DNA of 64,000 nt from Candidatus Hydrogenedentota bacterium (lineage in GTDB: Bacteria > Hydrogenedentota > Hydrogenedentia > Hydrogenedentales > SLHB01): contig JABWCD010000004.1 in assembly GCA_013359265.1 (NCBI GenBank), positions 124,001 through 188,000 on the forward strand. The letters are read 5' to 3'. This document shows positions 1-9,792 of this stretch, in pieces. The first letter of the stretch is position 1; each line of letters opens with the position of its first letter. Made by a program: the position numbers and the translations under genes. The notes below the pieces were generated by a model. It made no database searches. It was not told where the DNA came from and saw only the letters and a program-made list of their open reading frames with translations.

Positions 1-351
1 TACCCACTCGAGCGGTTTGCCCGTGTCCCAGCTTTCACGCACCGGCGCGAGCATGGGCGCCTCGGTCCACACCTGGGAATGGCACGTCATACACGTCTCG
101 GTGGGGGGAATGCCTGCGAACGCACCGGTCTCAACTGTCGTGTGACAGTAGCGGCAGTCGATACCCATCGCTTGCACGTGGTGACGGTGGCTGAACGGTA
201 CCACCTGCTCCTTGGCAACGTTCACGTTCGTGCCAAGGGGGGACCAGTAGAGGTGCATGGCCGCCGCGCCCCCAACGAGCACAAACAGCGCTCCACCGAT
301 GATGGAGACCCGGGCGACCGTGTTCATACCGGACGGAAAAAGCTGAGCCAC
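1..351 (-). CDS. actA: ActA-like multihaem cytochrome c, alternative complex III (3' end cut by window)
   Basis: Only the N-terminal 117 codons are inside the window. The protein starts MAQLFPSG, has one hydrophobic anchor (about residues 12-30), and then two CxxCH haem sites, CRYCH and CMTCH, around the phrase FAGIPPTET. This arrangement is typical of the pentahaem subunit ActA of quinol:cytochrome c oxidoreductase (alternative complex III), which sits on the periplasmic face and passes electrons from quinol. I chose the GTG at 351 because AAGAGG lies 6 bases upstream and family members begin MAQ(I/L)F; an in-frame ATG at 327 is the alternative. Other multihaem c3-type cytochromes share the fold, so the exact complex would be settled by the genes beyond position 1. 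Confidence 0.8.
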   Translation of the reverse strand, partial: MAQLFPSGMNTVARVSIIGGALFVLVGGAAAMHLYWSPLGTNVNVAKEQVVPFSHRHHVQAMGIDCRYCHTTVETGAFAGIPPTETCMTCHSQVWTEAPMLAPVRESWDTGKPLEWV

Positions 352-478
352 GCGGTACCTCTTACCTTACTTCATCAAAAAATGGGTCGAAACCGGGCCC
401 CGCAGGCAAGAGTACTCCCTACGGAATTCCTATCGACTCGTCAGTAGGCAGCCCAACCAGAAGCTGCCGTCACCATTC

Positions 479-500
479 AATCGTGATTGTATTCACGATT
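479..500. promoter_or_regulatory. CRP/FNR-like palindromic operator
   Basis: A perfect inverted repeat AATCGTGA-N6-TCACGATT lies 128 bases upstream of the cytochrome start. The core CGTGA-N6-TCACG has the half-site spacing of CRP/FNR-family sites (consensus TGTGA-N6-TCACA). A respiratory operon is a natural target of such a regulator. Function is inferred from symmetry and position only. Confidence 0.5.
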
Positions 501-693
501 GTGAACAACCGAACTCGCTCCCGTATGCCCGAGCCGGGCGCGCTTCGAATCCCCAGTACGAACCCCGTCGCGAAAAGGTGAAGCCTTCGGGAGGTCCCTT
601 GCCGCACGGCGCCGAAGCAATGCTAGGGCCCCGTGTGCGCGGTCAAAAGACGCGAGACTATATACCGGTCGGGATGCAAAAGTCAACTATCGT

Positions 694-705
694 GTGAAAG
701 TTCAC
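694..705. promoter_or_regulatory. Short palindrome GTGAA-AG-TTCAC
   Basis: An inverted repeat of 5-base arms in the same intergenic region as the site at 479-500 and containing the same GTGA/TCAC core, but with a 2-base rather than 6-base spacer. It may be a second weak site for the same regulator or chance. Confidence 0.25.
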
Positions 706-794
706 GAATGACTCTGAAACCCGCCAAAATAATGGGAATGGGAGGGAGACAGGTGCGCCCCTGCCTCCCTCCCGGGGTCCTGAGCCAACACCGC

Positions 795-1730
795 TTAGAT
801 GACGAAAGCCGTCATATCCGCAGACATTTCGTTGACGGGATACTTGCCGTTTCGCTCGTACTTGCGGAACTCGACGTGGCCGTCCATGTACAGCACGTTG
901 CAGCCTCCAGGTACGTGGTTCATTGAAGCGCCGCCGTCATCTGCCAGGCTCGAATTGATCACGTCGTAGAAGGTAACAACTTCCGACTGCGCTTGTGCGC
1001 TTCCTGCGGGATTGTTGATGTCGGTAATGAGGAAGCGCTCGACCCCTTCGCGAAGCCGGAAGACTGTGCTGCTGCCGCCGTTTCCGTTCGGGGTGCCGAC
1101 GTTTACGTCGCTATCCAATGCCGCATACGCGCCCGCCGGATTTGGTGGAATGGACGTTGCGAACGCGTCCGCCGCGTCCAACTGGGCAAACACGAGGAGT
1201 ACTTGCGTCGACACCTCGAGTCCGGGACCGACAACCGTGATTGGATCCGTGGCGTCGGCACGATCCACTACCCAGCCGGCGTAAACGTAACTGTCCGAAG
1301 GATTGTCCGCGTACCCTGCGTACGGGCATCCGTCGGCAATGATCGAGAGGTGTTCGACTACGTCGCCGTAATCCGGCGCCGACGGGCATGTCAACACGTT
1401 CCAGTCGGTGAGGTACTCGGGGTACCACGAGGTAACACGCGGCGAAAACTCCGCCTCGTCCTGCGAATTGCAGTTGGCGGCAAGCGGGCCCGTCACGCCA
1501 TCCGCATAGTACGGCGCAAGACCCTGCATGGGAGGGAACTTCTCGCCCTGGCTTTCCCCCGAGTACATTTTCAGAATGATGCCGATCTGTTTGAGATTGT
1601 TTTGACACGACGCGCGTCGCGCTGCTTCGCGTGCCCGCGCCAGCGCCGGCAACAAAATTGCCGCCAGGATGGCAATGATCGCAATGACCACCAGCAATTC
1701 AATGAGGGTAAACCCGCTCTTCTTACGCAT
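795..1730 (-). CDS. Type IV pilin-like protein with H-Xn-DG C-terminal motif
   Basis: 311 residues. It opens with a canonical class III (prepilin) signal, KKSG^[12 protein letters not shown], including Gly-1, Phe+1 and Glu+5, followed by the [20 protein letters not shown] stretch typical of prepilin-like proteins (DUF1559/H-X9-DG group) abundant in Planctomycetes and relatives. Near residues 221-248 it has [16 protein letters not shown], and the end carries [17 protein letters not shown], an H-X10-DG variant. The product should be processed by prepilin peptidase and assembled or held at the inner membrane. The start at 1730 has AAGGAG eight bases upstream; the longer frame to 1820 lacks one. 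The role within a pilus or secretion pseudopilus is unknown. Confidence 0.85.
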   Translation of the reverse strand: MRKKSGFTLIELLVVIAIIAILAAILLPALARAREAARRASCQNNLKQIGIILKMYSGESQGEKFPPMQGLAPYYADGVTGPLAANCNSQDEAEFSPRVTSWYPEYLTDWNVLTCPSAPDYGDVVEHLSIIADGCPYAGYADNPSDSYVYAGWVVDRADATDPITVVGPGLEVSTQVLLVFAQLDAADAFATSIPPNPAGAYAALDSDVNVGTPNGNGGSSTVFRLREGVERFLITDINNPAGSAQAQSEVVTFYDVINSSLADDGGASMNHVPGGCNVLYMDGHVEFRKYERNGKYPVNEMSADMTAFVI

Positions 1731-1960
1731 ACTGCATACTCCTTGCGTTAATGCTCCGGAAAACTTTCCGGGTGAAAGCGCCGCACCGGGCACTTCGTTG
1801 TTCTCCCCGGAATGCGCCAATCTTGTCGCACTCTTCTTTGCGGCTGGCTAGCGGCGGATGAGAAATCCGTTAGGACTATGTTGTTTTTCGGCTATGAGGC
1901 AGGTCCCGTGAACGTGATATGCTGTCAACCCCCACGATACTGCGCTCAACCGCATCGCCA

Positions 1961-1989
1961 TTGTTGTTAACGGCGCGGCGGCATAAAAT
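1961..1989 (+). promoter_or_regulatory. Possible promoter for the HTH-cyclase/ahcY operon
   Basis: TTGTTG (1961-1966), 17 bases, then TAAAAT (1984-1989, 5 of 6 consensus). The -35 match is only 3 of 6. It is placed 31 bases before the GTG start at 2020. Confidence 0.35.
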
Positions 1990-2019
1990 TCTGGAAGTTA
2001 CGGGAGGCGAGTTTTCTCC

Positions 2020-2781
2020 GTGTTCTTGCCCGACTTAGCCAAGCGAATCCGGGGCCAGCGTGAAAAGCGCGGGCTCAAGCAGCAGGACGTCGCCAACGCA
2101 CTCAACGTCAGCCCGCAGGCCGTGTCGAAATGGGAACGCGGCGAGAACGCGCCGGACATCGGCGTGCTCGGGGCGCTGGCCAAGTTGCTGGGCGTGTCGG
2201 TTGACTGGATACTGGGCGTTGGCGAGACGGGCAGGGACGTCTTCGAGGCAAGCGTCTTCGTTTCGAGCGTTGCCGGCGCATACGAGAAGTCGTTGAAGAT
2301 GGGCGCGCGGGATTTCGCCATCTGGGCGAACGGGTTGTTCTACCAGTTGACGGAGTTGACGTTGCGCCACGACGGTGTGCCCGTGAAGTACATGGGCGAT
2401 CGGTACCTCGCGTTTTTCTCGAGCACGTCGCACCGGGAACGCGCATTGCGCGTGGCGAAGGAGGCGAAAACACTGATTGGCCCGGACCTCGGGGTCGGGC
2501 TGAACAGCGGTGAGATTTATCTGGGATCCGTCGGCCATCCGGACTACGCGCGCCCGGACATCATGGGCGAGACGGTAAACATCGCCTTTCTCACGATGGA
2601 GTGGGCGGAAACGAAATCCGCGAGCCATGTGGCCGCGCCGAAAAAGATGCTCGAGGGTATGGAGTCAGCGCCGAAGATTGGCAAGACGGCGAAGGTAAAC
2701 TTCATGGGCAGCGAACGGCCCGTCGAGGTGTGTGAGTTGGTGTTCAATTCGAACGTGAAGAAACCGGCCGCGAAGCGGTAG
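2020..2781 (+). CDS. XRE-type HTH fused to a degenerate class III nucleotide cyclase domain
   Basis: 253 residues. Residues 5-66 form a Cro/C1-type helix-turn-helix ([20 protein letters not shown]). Residues about 75-240 resemble the class III adenylate/guanylate cyclase catalytic domain: KYMGD (Lys123, Asp127), [13 protein letters not shown] and GETVN (Asn187) are kept. However, the first metal Asp is replaced by Ser83 in VFVSSVAG, and the transition-state Arg of the usual NxAxRL is Leu191. The domain is therefore probably not a working cyclase but may bind a nucleotide. The GTG start is preceded by GGGAGG at 12 bases. Only 14 bases separate it from ahcY, suggesting co-transcription and possibly control of the methyl cycle (inference). 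Confidence 0.75.
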   Translation: MFLPDLAKRIRGQREKRGLKQQDVANALNVSPQAVSKWERGENAPDIGVLGALAKLLGVSVDWILGVGETGRDVFEASVFVSSVAGAYEKSLKMGARDFAIWANGLFYQLTELTLRHDGVPVKYMGDRYLAFFSSTSHRERALRVAKEAKTLIGPDLGVGLNSGEIYLGSVGHPDYARPDIMGETVNIAFLTMEWAETKSASHVAAPKKMLEGMESAPKIGKTAKVNFMGSERPVEVCELVFNSNVKKPAAKR

Positions 2782-2795
2782 TCGAGGAGAAGCAA

Positions 2796-4247
2796 ATGGC
2801 AGTTGTTACACGTGATGAGCAGGCGGCCTATATCGTCGCCGATATGAAATTGGCCGAGTGGGGCCGCAAGGAAATCGACATTGCCGAGAAGGAGATGCCT
2901 GGCCTCATGGCCATCCGCGAACGCTACGCCGCGCAACAGCCGCTCGCGGGAAGGCGCGTCACTGGCTCGCTGCACATGACGATCCAGACCGCCGTACTCA
3001 TCGAAACGTTGAAGGCGCTCGGGGCGGACGTGCGTTGGGCGAGTTGCAACATTTTCTCGACGCAGGACCATGCCGCCGCGGCGATCGCAGAGGCCGGTGT
3101 GCCAGTCTTCGCGATCAAGGGCGAGACGCTTAAGGAGTACTGGGACTATACCCTGGCCGCGTTGACGTGGCCGGACGGGTCGGGCCCGCACCTCATCGTC
3201 GACGACGGTGGCGATGCGACGTTGTTGATCCACCGCGGCTACGACTTCGAGAACCATTACAGCGAGCATGGTTCGCTCCCGCCAGTCGATACCTCAAACC
3301 CCGAGATTCAGATCATCGACGAATTGCTTCATCGCGTGCATGCCGAAAACCCCTCGAAGTGGCATGACTACGTCGAGGAATGGGTTGGCGTTTCGGAAGA
3401 GACGACCACGGGCGTGCACCGGCTCTACCACATGATGAACGACAGCAAGCTGCTCACGCGGGCGATCAATGTGAACGATTCGGTTACGAAGTCGAAGTTC
3501 GACAATCTCTACGGCTGCCGCGAATCGCTCGCCGACGGTATCAAGCGCGCGACGGACGTGATGGTTGCGGGCAAAGTCGTCGTTATTGCCGGCTACGGCG
3601 ACGTGGGCAAGGGCTGCGCCGACGCCATGCGCGGTCTCGGCGCGCGCGTGCTCATCACCGAGATCGATCCCATTTGCGCGTTGCAGGCGTGCATGGAAGG
3701 GTACCAAGTCGTCACGATGTCCGAAGCAGCGCCAATAGGCGACATCTTCGTCACGACGACAGGCTGCTGCGACGTCATCCGCGGTGAACATTTCATCCAC
3801 ATGAAGGACGAGGCTATCCTGTGCAACATCGGCCACTTCGATTCCGAGATCGAAGTCGCATGGCTCGAAAACGAAGCGAAGGCCGGACGCGTGAAGGAAA
3901 TGGAGATTAAGCCGCAAGTCGACAAGTTCACGTTCGCGAACGGCAAGTCACTCATACTTCTCGCGCGCGGGCGCCTGGTGAACCTCGGCTGCGCTACAGG
4001 CCATCCGTCTTTTGTCATGTCCAACTCGTTCTCAAACCAGACGCTCGCTCAAATCTCGCTCGCAACGGAAACAGACAAGTACGAGATTGGAAAGGTCTAT
4101 ACGCTGCCGAAAAAGCTCGACGAAGAAGTCGCGCGCCTTCACCTTGGCAAGCTCGGCGCGAAGCTCGAACGCCTCTCCGAAAAGCAGGCCAAGTACCTGG
4201 GGGTGCCGGTGGAAGGTCCATACAAGGCGGAGCACTACCGGTATTAG
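2796..4247 (+). CDS. ahcY: Adenosylhomocysteinase
   Basis: 483 residues, the usual length for bacterial S-adenosylhomocysteine hydrolase. It cleaves SAH to adenosine and homocysteine in the cytoplasm, relieving product inhibition of methyltransferases. The NAD-binding Rossmann signature is clear as [18 protein letters not shown], and the C-terminus ends PYKAEHYRY, the conserved tail that contacts NAD in the neighbouring subunit. GGAG precedes the ATG by about seven bases. It follows the HTH-cyclase gene closely and several SAM methyltransferases lie elsewhere in the window. Confidence 0.97.
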   Translation: MAVVTRDEQAAYIVADMKLAEWGRKEIDIAEKEMPGLMAIRERYAAQQPLAGRRVTGSLHMTIQTAVLIETLKALGADVRWASCNIFSTQDHAAAAIAEAGVPVFAIKGETLKEYWDYTLAALTWPDGSGPHLIVDDGGDATLLIHRGYDFENHYSEHGSLPPVDTSNPEIQIIDELLHRVHAENPSKWHDYVEEWVGVSEETTTGVHRLYHMMNDSKLLTRAINVNDSVTKSKFDNLYGCRESLADGIKRATDVMVAGKVVVIAGYGDVGKGCADAMRGLGARVLITEIDPICALQACMEGYQVVTMSEAAPIGDIFVTTTGCCDVIRGEHFIHMKDEAILCNIGHFDSEIEVAWLENEAKAGRVKEMEIKPQVDKFTFANGKSLILLARGRLVNLGCATGHPSFVMSNSFSNQTLAQISLATETDKYEIGKVYTLPKKLDEEVARLHLGKLGAKLERLSEKQAKYLGVPVEGPYKAEHYRY

Positions 4248-4280
4248 ACTGGAATCATGTTCCGAGACGGACATTCGCGT

Positions 4281-4304
4281 GACGGCGCTCAGACGGGCGC
4301 CGTC
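4281..4304. terminator. Hairpin between convergent genes
   Basis: GACGGCGC and GCGCCGTC pair over an 8-base loop in the 68-base gap between the ahcY stop and the convergent gene ending at 4316. There is no clear T-run, so this may be a weak or factor-assisted terminator. Confidence 0.45.
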
Positions 4305-4315
4305 GCGCTGTGATT

Positions 4316-5740
4316 TCAGGCCTCGCCGGCAGAGCGCGCTGCGTCTCGCGCTTCCTGCACGTTCGCCGTCTTCTGGTTCGACGCGCGGTCGACCCAGTCG
4401 ATCGGAAAACCCTTCGGCAATCGCTGGCACTGGAACAGCGTCGCGATGAGTTCGTCGTTCTCCCCAGCGCGGTGCGGGTTCACATACTCCCATACGATAT
4501 TGCCGTCGGGATCGAGTGAAAATGCCCGCCCTTCGTCGGAGACCGTAATGAGCCGGTTCCCGTTCGGGAGGAACTGCGCGGTACTGCACGTCAGGCTGAA
4601 GAACGGCTTGTCCTGTGTGCCGATGTACTGCCATACAATCTCGTTCGTCGCTGGATCGATCTCGATGACCCGCGAGCGGCCACCGCACCATATGTTGTCG
4701 AACAACAGGATTGTCCCGTGCGGTGTTACGGTTGGCTCGTGTTGATACCGCGCAATGTCGGTGGACCACCACACCACCTTCTTCTCCAACAGGTCGACCA
4801 GCGCGATGGTGTGCAGTTCGCGAAGCGATACCAGCACCATGCCGGGCCTAGCAAGGGGCCACGCGCGCGACTGTTCTTCCGTGATGACCTTGAGCGTATT
4901 CGAGTGGAATATGTCGGCGGATTCCAGCACGACACGGTCCAAAAGGTCGTGGCAGGGCGAGTTGAGCACGCAATCAACCAGTGACACGGAATCGATCACG
5001 GCCCCGTCCGGAGTCAACCGGGTGACATGGTCGTCCATGATCTCCAAATCGGGGTTCACGGCAGGGCGTTGCGTCGGCTTTTGCTCGAGCATGTAGATCG
5101 TGCCATCTTTGGCCACCGAAATATCGTGATTGAAGCTGTTGGTCCTGGCCCAGATGACGTTTGAATGCGCGTCCAGCTTCACGGCGCCAAGGTATTCAAA
5201 GATTGCCAACAACGACCCATCCGGATACAAGTGGACCCGACGCCAGAAGTATTTCTGCGATTCGCCATCCCTCACGTCCCGCCGGGGCCATACTTCCTCG
5301 AATGAACACGACCACGTATGGAGGACGTTTCCGTCGGTATCGATGAGCTCGGCACTTGGCGCATGACCCGAAACGACCAGCGTTGGCGAATTGTACTCGC
5401 GGCTCGGGTCGTAACGCGTGACTACCGCCGAGTTCACCGCCACATGTGAACCTTGCACGTAGCCAATCGACGCCAGTCGGCCCAACTCTTCGACATACAT
5501 CGCGAGTGGACTGGCGCTGCCCGCTGGCTGCCGATACTGCGCCCATCGGCCGCGGAGCGGTTCGACCGGGGACCGGGCCGCGTCGATTGCGTCGATATTC
5601 GGGTGCCGGGCGACGACTTCCACCTCGGTGACGGCAAGCCGCTCCGTCACCCATGATCCGCCCTTGAAGCCAAAAGCAAAGAACGCGAGGCACGCCCCTG
5701 CAATAAGTGTGGCGCCCATCGTCCGCCTGGAAGACTTCAT
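4316..5740 (-). CDS. Arylsulfotransferase-like exported beta-propeller protein
   Basis: 474 residues. An N-terminal hydrophobic segment (about residues 7-28) exports or anchors it. The rest contains blade-like repeats with ELIDTDGNVLHTW, HDISVAKDGTIYMLEQ and GNIVWEY, the pattern of the arylsulfotransferase (ASST/PF05935-PF14269) propeller families. Members move sulfate between phenolic compounds in the periplasm, but many bacterial homologues are of unknown substrate. The start at 5740 is preceded by GGAAGG at about eight bases; the upstream in-frame ATG at 5791 has none. Sulfotransferase activity is inferred from the fold and I did not identify the catalytic histidine with certainty. Confidence 0.7.
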   Translation of the reverse strand: MKSSRRTMGATLIAGACLAFFAFGFKGGSWVTERLAVTEVEVVARHPNIDAIDAARSPVEPLRGRWAQYRQPAGSASPLAMYVEELGRLASIGYVQGSHVAVNSAVVTRYDPSREYNSPTLVVSGHAPSAELIDTDGNVLHTWSCSFEEVWPRRDVRDGESQKYFWRRVHLYPDGSLLAIFEYLGAVKLDAHSNVIWARTNSFNHDISVAKDGTIYMLEQKPTQRPAVNPDLEIMDDHVTRLTPDGAVIDSVSLVDCVLNSPCHDLLDRVVLESADIFHSNTLKVITEEQSRAWPLARPGMVLVSLRELHTIALVDLLEKKVVWWSTDIARYQHEPTVTPHGTILLFDNIWCGGRSRVIEIDPATNEIVWQYIGTQDKPFFSLTCSTAQFLPNGNRLITVSDEGRAFSLDPDGNIVWEYVNPHRAGENDELIATLFQCQRLPKGFPIDWVDRASNQKTANVQEARDAARSAGEA

Positions 5741-6189
5741 GCCGCTACCTTCCTTGCCCCGGCAATTGCGATTTCGACGTCGGTACCACACCTCACGCGC
5801 CGGTCCCCTCGATCCCGTGCTTCGAGGCGTTGGCGACCATCGCGCTGCACAGTTAAAAACGAATGTGCGCTATTTAGTTCCACACATGCATAGCATGCGT
5901 GGTCAATTCCTTGTCACGTGGATTATTTGACGCACTATTCGGCGTATTTTCACCGGCTCGGCTTCGGTTCCCTCCACTACTTCCGTCGGGAATATTGCTG
6001 TTAAGTCATTCGTTCACAAGTGGTAGGGCGCCCGACGCGCACTCCAAACCTCTTGGCCCGTGCACACGGTCACCCAAGCGCGAGTCAATCGCACCGTCGG
6101 GTGACGGTGGGGTCTACGACGATAGAGCACGCGTGACTATGCAGAAGTGGCATGCGTATAATTCTTTGTTTGAGAACAAGGCAAATGAT
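5741..6189. other. Divergent intergenic region upstream of sufB
   Basis: 449 bases between the ASST-like gene (minus) and sufB (plus). An open frame runs through it in frame with sufB, but the promoter at 6133-6162 lies inside that frame, so I treat it as leader sequence. No other feature was recognised. Confidence 0.6.
6133..6162 (+). promoter_or_regulatory. Sigma-70 promoter of the suf operon
   Basis: GTGACT (6133-6138; 4 of 6), an 18-base spacer and a perfect TATAAT (6157-6162). Transcription would begin near 6169, leaving about 20 bases of leader before the ATG at 6190. It also supports that start over the upstream in-frame one at 5899. Confidence 0.7.
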
Positions 6190-7689
6190 ATGAGCGGAAC
6201 GAAGGAAACACTCACAGGCCCCGAATACACCGGGACACGAGTCGAACAGAGCACGCGGGAAATCGAAGAACTCGCAAATCAGTCGTACAAGTACGGCTGG
6301 GCGACCGAGATCGAGAGCGAAACCTTCGAGCCGGGTCTGAACGACGACGTGGTCGCGCGGCTCTCCGCCAAGAAAGAAGAGCCGGGTTGGCTCCTGGATT
6401 GGCGCATCAAGGCGTTTCGGCAATGGCAGACGATGACAGAGCCGACGTGGCCGAACGTGACCTATCCGCCCATCGACTATCAGGCGCAGCGTTATTTCTC
6501 CGCGCCGAAGCGTGAGAAGAAGAAGCTCAGCAGCTTGGACGAAGTGGACAAGGAGCTACTCGAAACTTTCGAAAAGCTCGGAATTCCCTTGGACGAGCAG
6601 AAGCGGCTTGCCGGCGTCGCGGTTGACGCTGTATTCGACAGTGTCTCCGTCGCCACGACCCACAAGGAAATCCTGAAGAAGAAGGGGATTATCTTCTGCT
6701 CGTTCTCCGAGGCTGTCCACGAGTGCCCGGACCTGGTCAAGAACTACCTCGGTTCCGTGGTTCCAGCGAACGACAATTTCTTCGCCGCCCTGAACAGCGC
6801 GGTGTTCAGCGACGGTTCGTTCTGTTACATCCCCAAGGGCGTGAAGTGCCCAATGGACCTCTCGACCTACTTCCGCATCAACGCGGCCGAGACGGGGCAG
6901 TTCGAGCGGACACTGATCATCGCCGACGAAGGCGGTTTCGTGAATTACCTCGAAGGGTGCACGGCGCCAATGCGCGACGAGAACCAGTTGCACGCCGCGG
7001 TCGTGGAGTTGGTCGCGCTGGACAACGCGACAATCAATTATTCGACCGTACAGAACTGGTACGCCGGCGATAAGGAAGGTAAAGGCGGTATCTACAATTT
7101 CGTGACGAAACGCGGCAAATGCCAGGGCGTAAACTCGCACATTTCATGGACTCAGGTCGAGACGGGCTCCGCGATTACCTGGAAGTATCCGAGTTGCCTG
7201 CTCATGGGCGACAACTCCGTCGGCGAGTTCTATTCGGTCGCGGTCAGCAACAATTATCAGCAGGCCGACACCGGCACGAAGATGGTGCACATGGGCCGCA
7301 ACACGAAAAGCACCATCATTTCCAAGACCATCTCCGCGGGCCACGGGAACAATAGCTACCGCGGTCAGGTGATGGTAATGCCCAAGGCGGCGAATGCGCG
7401 CAACTACACGCAGTGCGATTCGCTTCTGATTGGCAGCGAATGCGGCGCGCACACGTTTCCGTATATCGAAGTGCGCAACAACACGTCGAGCGTCGAGCAC
7501 GAAGCCTCGACGTCGAAGATCAGCGAAGCGCAGTTGTTCTACTGCAAACAACGCGGCATCGGGCCGGAAGATGCGATATCGATGGTGGTCAACGGGTTCT
7601 GCAAGGAAGTGTTCGATCACCTCCCGATGGAGTTCGCGGTCGAGGCGACCAAGCTGCTGGGGGTGAGTCTGGAAGGGAGCGTCGGGTAA
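6190..7689 (+). CDS. sufB: Fe-S cluster scaffold protein SufB
   Basis: 499 residues. SufB forms the SufBC2D complex on which iron-sulfur clusters are built. The phrases [39 protein letters not shown] and [12 protein letters not shown] are hallmarks of the family, and the beta-helical core runs roughly from residue 130 to 460. The start was placed at ATG 6190 (MSGTKETL) because AAGG lies eight bases upstream and the promoter lies just before it. It is first in a tightly packed operon; the stop codon is directly followed by the ATG of sufC. Confidence 0.95.
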   Translation: MSGTKETLTGPEYTGTRVEQSTREIEELANQSYKYGWATEIESETFEPGLNDDVVARLSAKKEEPGWLLDWRIKAFRQWQTMTEPTWPNVTYPPIDYQAQRYFSAPKREKKKLSSLDEVDKELLETFEKLGIPLDEQKRLAGVAVDAVFDSVSVATTHKEILKKKGIIFCSFSEAVHECPDLVKNYLGSVVPANDNFFAALNSAVFSDGSFCYIPKGVKCPMDLSTYFRINAAETGQFERTLIIADEGGFVNYLEGCTAPMRDENQLHAAVVELVALDNATINYSTVQNWYAGDKEGKGGIYNFVTKRGKCQGVNSHISWTQVETGSAITWKYPSCLLMGDNSVGEFYSVAVSNNYQQADTGTKMVHMGRNTKSTIISKTISAGHGNNSYRGQVMVMPKAANARNYTQCDSLLIGSECGAHTFPYIEVRNNTSSVEHEASTSKISEAQLFYCKQRGIGPEDAISMVVNGFCKEVFDHLPMEFAVEATKLLGVSLEGSVG

Positions 7690-8457
7690 ATGATCGAGAT
7701 TGTGAACCTCCACGCCAGCGTCGAAGGCAACGAAATCCTTCGCGGCGTGGATTTGAAGATTGGCTCGGGTGAAGTGCACGCGGTGATGGGGCCGAACGGT
7801 TCCGGCAAGAGCACGCTCGCTCAGGTGCTGGCCGGCAACGAGGCCTATGAAGTAACGGACGGCGGTGTGACCTTCCTCGGCCAGGACTTGCTGGAAATGC
7901 CGGCGGAGGAACGCGCGCGGCTGGGCCTGTTTATGGCGTTTCAGTACCCGGTCGAGATTCCCGGCATATCGAACGCGTACTTTCTGCAAGCCGGCCTGAA
8001 CGAAATCCGCAAGAGTCATGGCCTCGAAGAACTCGATGCGCTCGAGTTTCGCGATTTGCTGAGGGAAAAGATGGAGCTTGTGGCCATCGACCCGAAGTTC
8101 GCGGACCGCCCCGTAAACGAAGGGTTCTCCGGCGGCGAAAAAAAGCGCAACGAAATCCTTCAGTTGGCCGTACTCGAGCCTAAGCTTGCGATTCTGGACG
8201 AAAGCGATTCGGGTCTCGATATCGATGCCCTCCGCATCGTCGCCGACGGCGTAAACCGTTTGCGCAGTCCGCAGCGCTCGATGATTGTCGTTACACACTA
8301 CCAGCGTTTGCTGAACTATATCGTGCCTGATTTCGTGCACGTGCTCTGGCGTGGAAAGATCGTCAAGTCCGGCGGCAAAGAACTCGCCCTCGAACTCGAA
8401 GCGAAAGGCTATGACTGGCTCAAGGACGAAGTGCCGGTTGGCGCCGGCGCGGAGTAG
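7690..8457 (+). CDS. sufC: Fe-S assembly ATPase SufC
   Basis: 255 residues, a soluble ABC-type ATPase that powers SufBC2D. Walker A is GPNGSGKSTL (about residues 34-43), the ABC signature is FSGGEKKRNE, and Walker B has the SufC-specific ILDESDSGLD. The ATG follows the sufB stop with no gap, so translation is probably coupled. Length and motifs are standard for the family. Confidence 0.96.
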   Translation: MIEIVNLHASVEGNEILRGVDLKIGSGEVHAVMGPNGSGKSTLAQVLAGNEAYEVTDGGVTFLGQDLLEMPAEERARLGLFMAFQYPVEIPGISNAYFLQAGLNEIRKSHGLEELDALEFRDLLREKMELVAIDPKFADRPVNEGFSGGEKKRNEILQLAVLEPKLAILDESDSGLDIDALRIVADGVNRLRSPQRSMIVVTHYQRLLNYIVPDFVHVLWRGKIVKSGGKELALELEAKGYDWLKDEVPVGAGAE

Positions 8458-8466
8458 CGGTGCGCC

Positions 8467-9780
8467 ATGTCTCAGCCACAGGAAATACCGGTTAATAAGG
8501 CGCACTTTCTCGATGGCGCGGACCAAGTGCGCAACACCGGGCCCGCATGGGCGCAGGCCATTCGCGCGAAAAGCGCCGCGCGCTTCGCCGAACTCGAATT
8601 TCCCCACCGCAAAATGGAGGAGTGGCGCTTCACCAATATTACGCCGATCCTCCGAACGCCTTTCAGTCCTGCGGCGGCGAACGTGTCGCAAGTCACGGTG
8701 GAAGACATCGCGCCGTTCCGTTACGACGGCAAAGGTGCCGAACTCGTCTTTGTCGATGGACACTTCTCGGAGAGTTTGTCACGAATGCCGGGCGGCATCA
8801 CGGCCCTCGGTCTGGCGAACGCGTTGACCACGCACGAAGTGCTGATCGAACCGCACCTGGGCCATTATCTGAACGGGACCTCAAACGCCTTCGCGGCGCT
8901 GAACACGACTTTTCTCGCCGACGGCGCTTTCGTTCACATCGAGAAAGATACTGCGTCCGAAGCCCCCATCTATCTTCTGTTCGTGAACACGAAGCGCGAC
9001 GGAACGGTGGCGTATCCGCGCAACTTGATCGTGCTCGAACCAGGCGCTAAGGCGGACATCGTCGAAAGCCATGTTTGCCTGGAAGACGGTCCGAAGTACT
9101 TTACGAACGCGATCTCCGAAGTCGCCGTGGGCGAGAACGCATCGCTGCATTTGCACAAATTGATTCATGAATCGCCGGAGGCGTATCACCTCGCGACCAC
9201 GAAAGTCCGCGTCGATCGCGGAGGGACCTTCAAGTCCCATGCGATTAGCCAGTCGGGCAAGATTATCCGGAACGAAATCAACGTGTTGCTGGACGGCGAC
9301 GGCGCGCACACCTCGCTTCATGGGTTGTACATGACCAGCGGCGACCAGCTTGTGGACAACCCAACGTCCATCGAGCATGCCAAGCCGCAGTGCACGAGCT
9401 GGATCGGATACAAAGGCGTGCTGGACGACAAGAGTCACGCGGTATTCAGCGGCAAAGTCTACGTGCATCGCGTCGCGCAAAAGACCGACTCGAACCAACT
9501 CAATCAGAACTTGGTGCTGTCGGACAAGGCGACCATAGACACGAAGCCGCTCCTCGAGATTTTCGCGGACGACGTGAAGTGTACGCACGGCGCCACAGTT
9601 GGCCGGCCGCCGGATGAGTTGGTATTTTATTTCCGCACGCGCGGCATGAGCGAGGCCATGGCGTTGGGCATGCTAACGTACGGGTTCGCGGACGAGGTTG
9701 TGAACCAGATTGAAATCGATGCCGTGCGCACGCGTCTCGAACGTTTCGTCTACAACAAATACAGCCCGATACCGGGCTGA
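8467..9780 (+). CDS. sufD: Fe-S assembly protein SufD
   Basis: 437 residues, paralogue of SufB and its partner in the SufBC2D scaffold. The C-terminal third has DDVKCTHGATVG, the conserved region holding the histidine thought to take part in cluster assembly, followed by FYFRTRGM. It lies nine bases after sufC. The N-terminal half is the poorly conserved helical part seen in all SufD proteins. Confidence 0.94.
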   Translation: MSQPQEIPVNKAHFLDGADQVRNTGPAWAQAIRAKSAARFAELEFPHRKMEEWRFTNITPILRTPFSPAAANVSQVTVEDIAPFRYDGKGAELVFVDGHFSESLSRMPGGITALGLANALTTHEVLIEPHLGHYLNGTSNAFAALNTTFLADGAFVHIEKDTASEAPIYLLFVNTKRDGTVAYPRNLIVLEPGAKADIVESHVCLEDGPKYFTNAISEVAVGENASLHLHKLIHESPEAYHLATTKVRVDRGGTFKSHAISQSGKIIRNEINVLLDGDGAHTSLHGLYMTSGDQLVDNPTSIEHAKPQCTSWIGYKGVLDDKSHAVFSGKVYVHRVAQKTDSNQLNQNLVLSDKATIDTKPLLEIFADDVKCTHGATVGRPPDELVFYFRTRGMSEAMALGMLTYGFADEVVNQIEIDAVRTRLERFVYNKYSPIPG

Positions 9781-9792
9781 GGACGGCATTAC

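Larger units (their letters stand above)
352..794. other. Intergenic region upstream of the cytochrome gene
   Basis: 443 bases with no convincing gene. It contains the palindromes at 479-500 and 694-705 and is the likely promoter region of the minus-strand cytochrome operon. The short open frames in it show no recognisable domain or ribosome site. Confidence 0.6.

Noticed and set aside
541-575. TTCGAATCC-like T-loop of a tRNA
   Set aside because: No acceptor stem, D-arm or anticodon arm can be folded around it.
5899-6189. 97-codon extension upstream of sufB in frame
   Set aside because: A good promoter (6133-6162) lies within it, the ribosome site is just before 6190, and SufB proteins do not have such an extension.
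7144-8763. 539-codon open frame on the minus strand opposite sufB/sufC
   Set aside because: It is the antisense of clearly functional genes; GC-rich codon bias produces long opposite frames.
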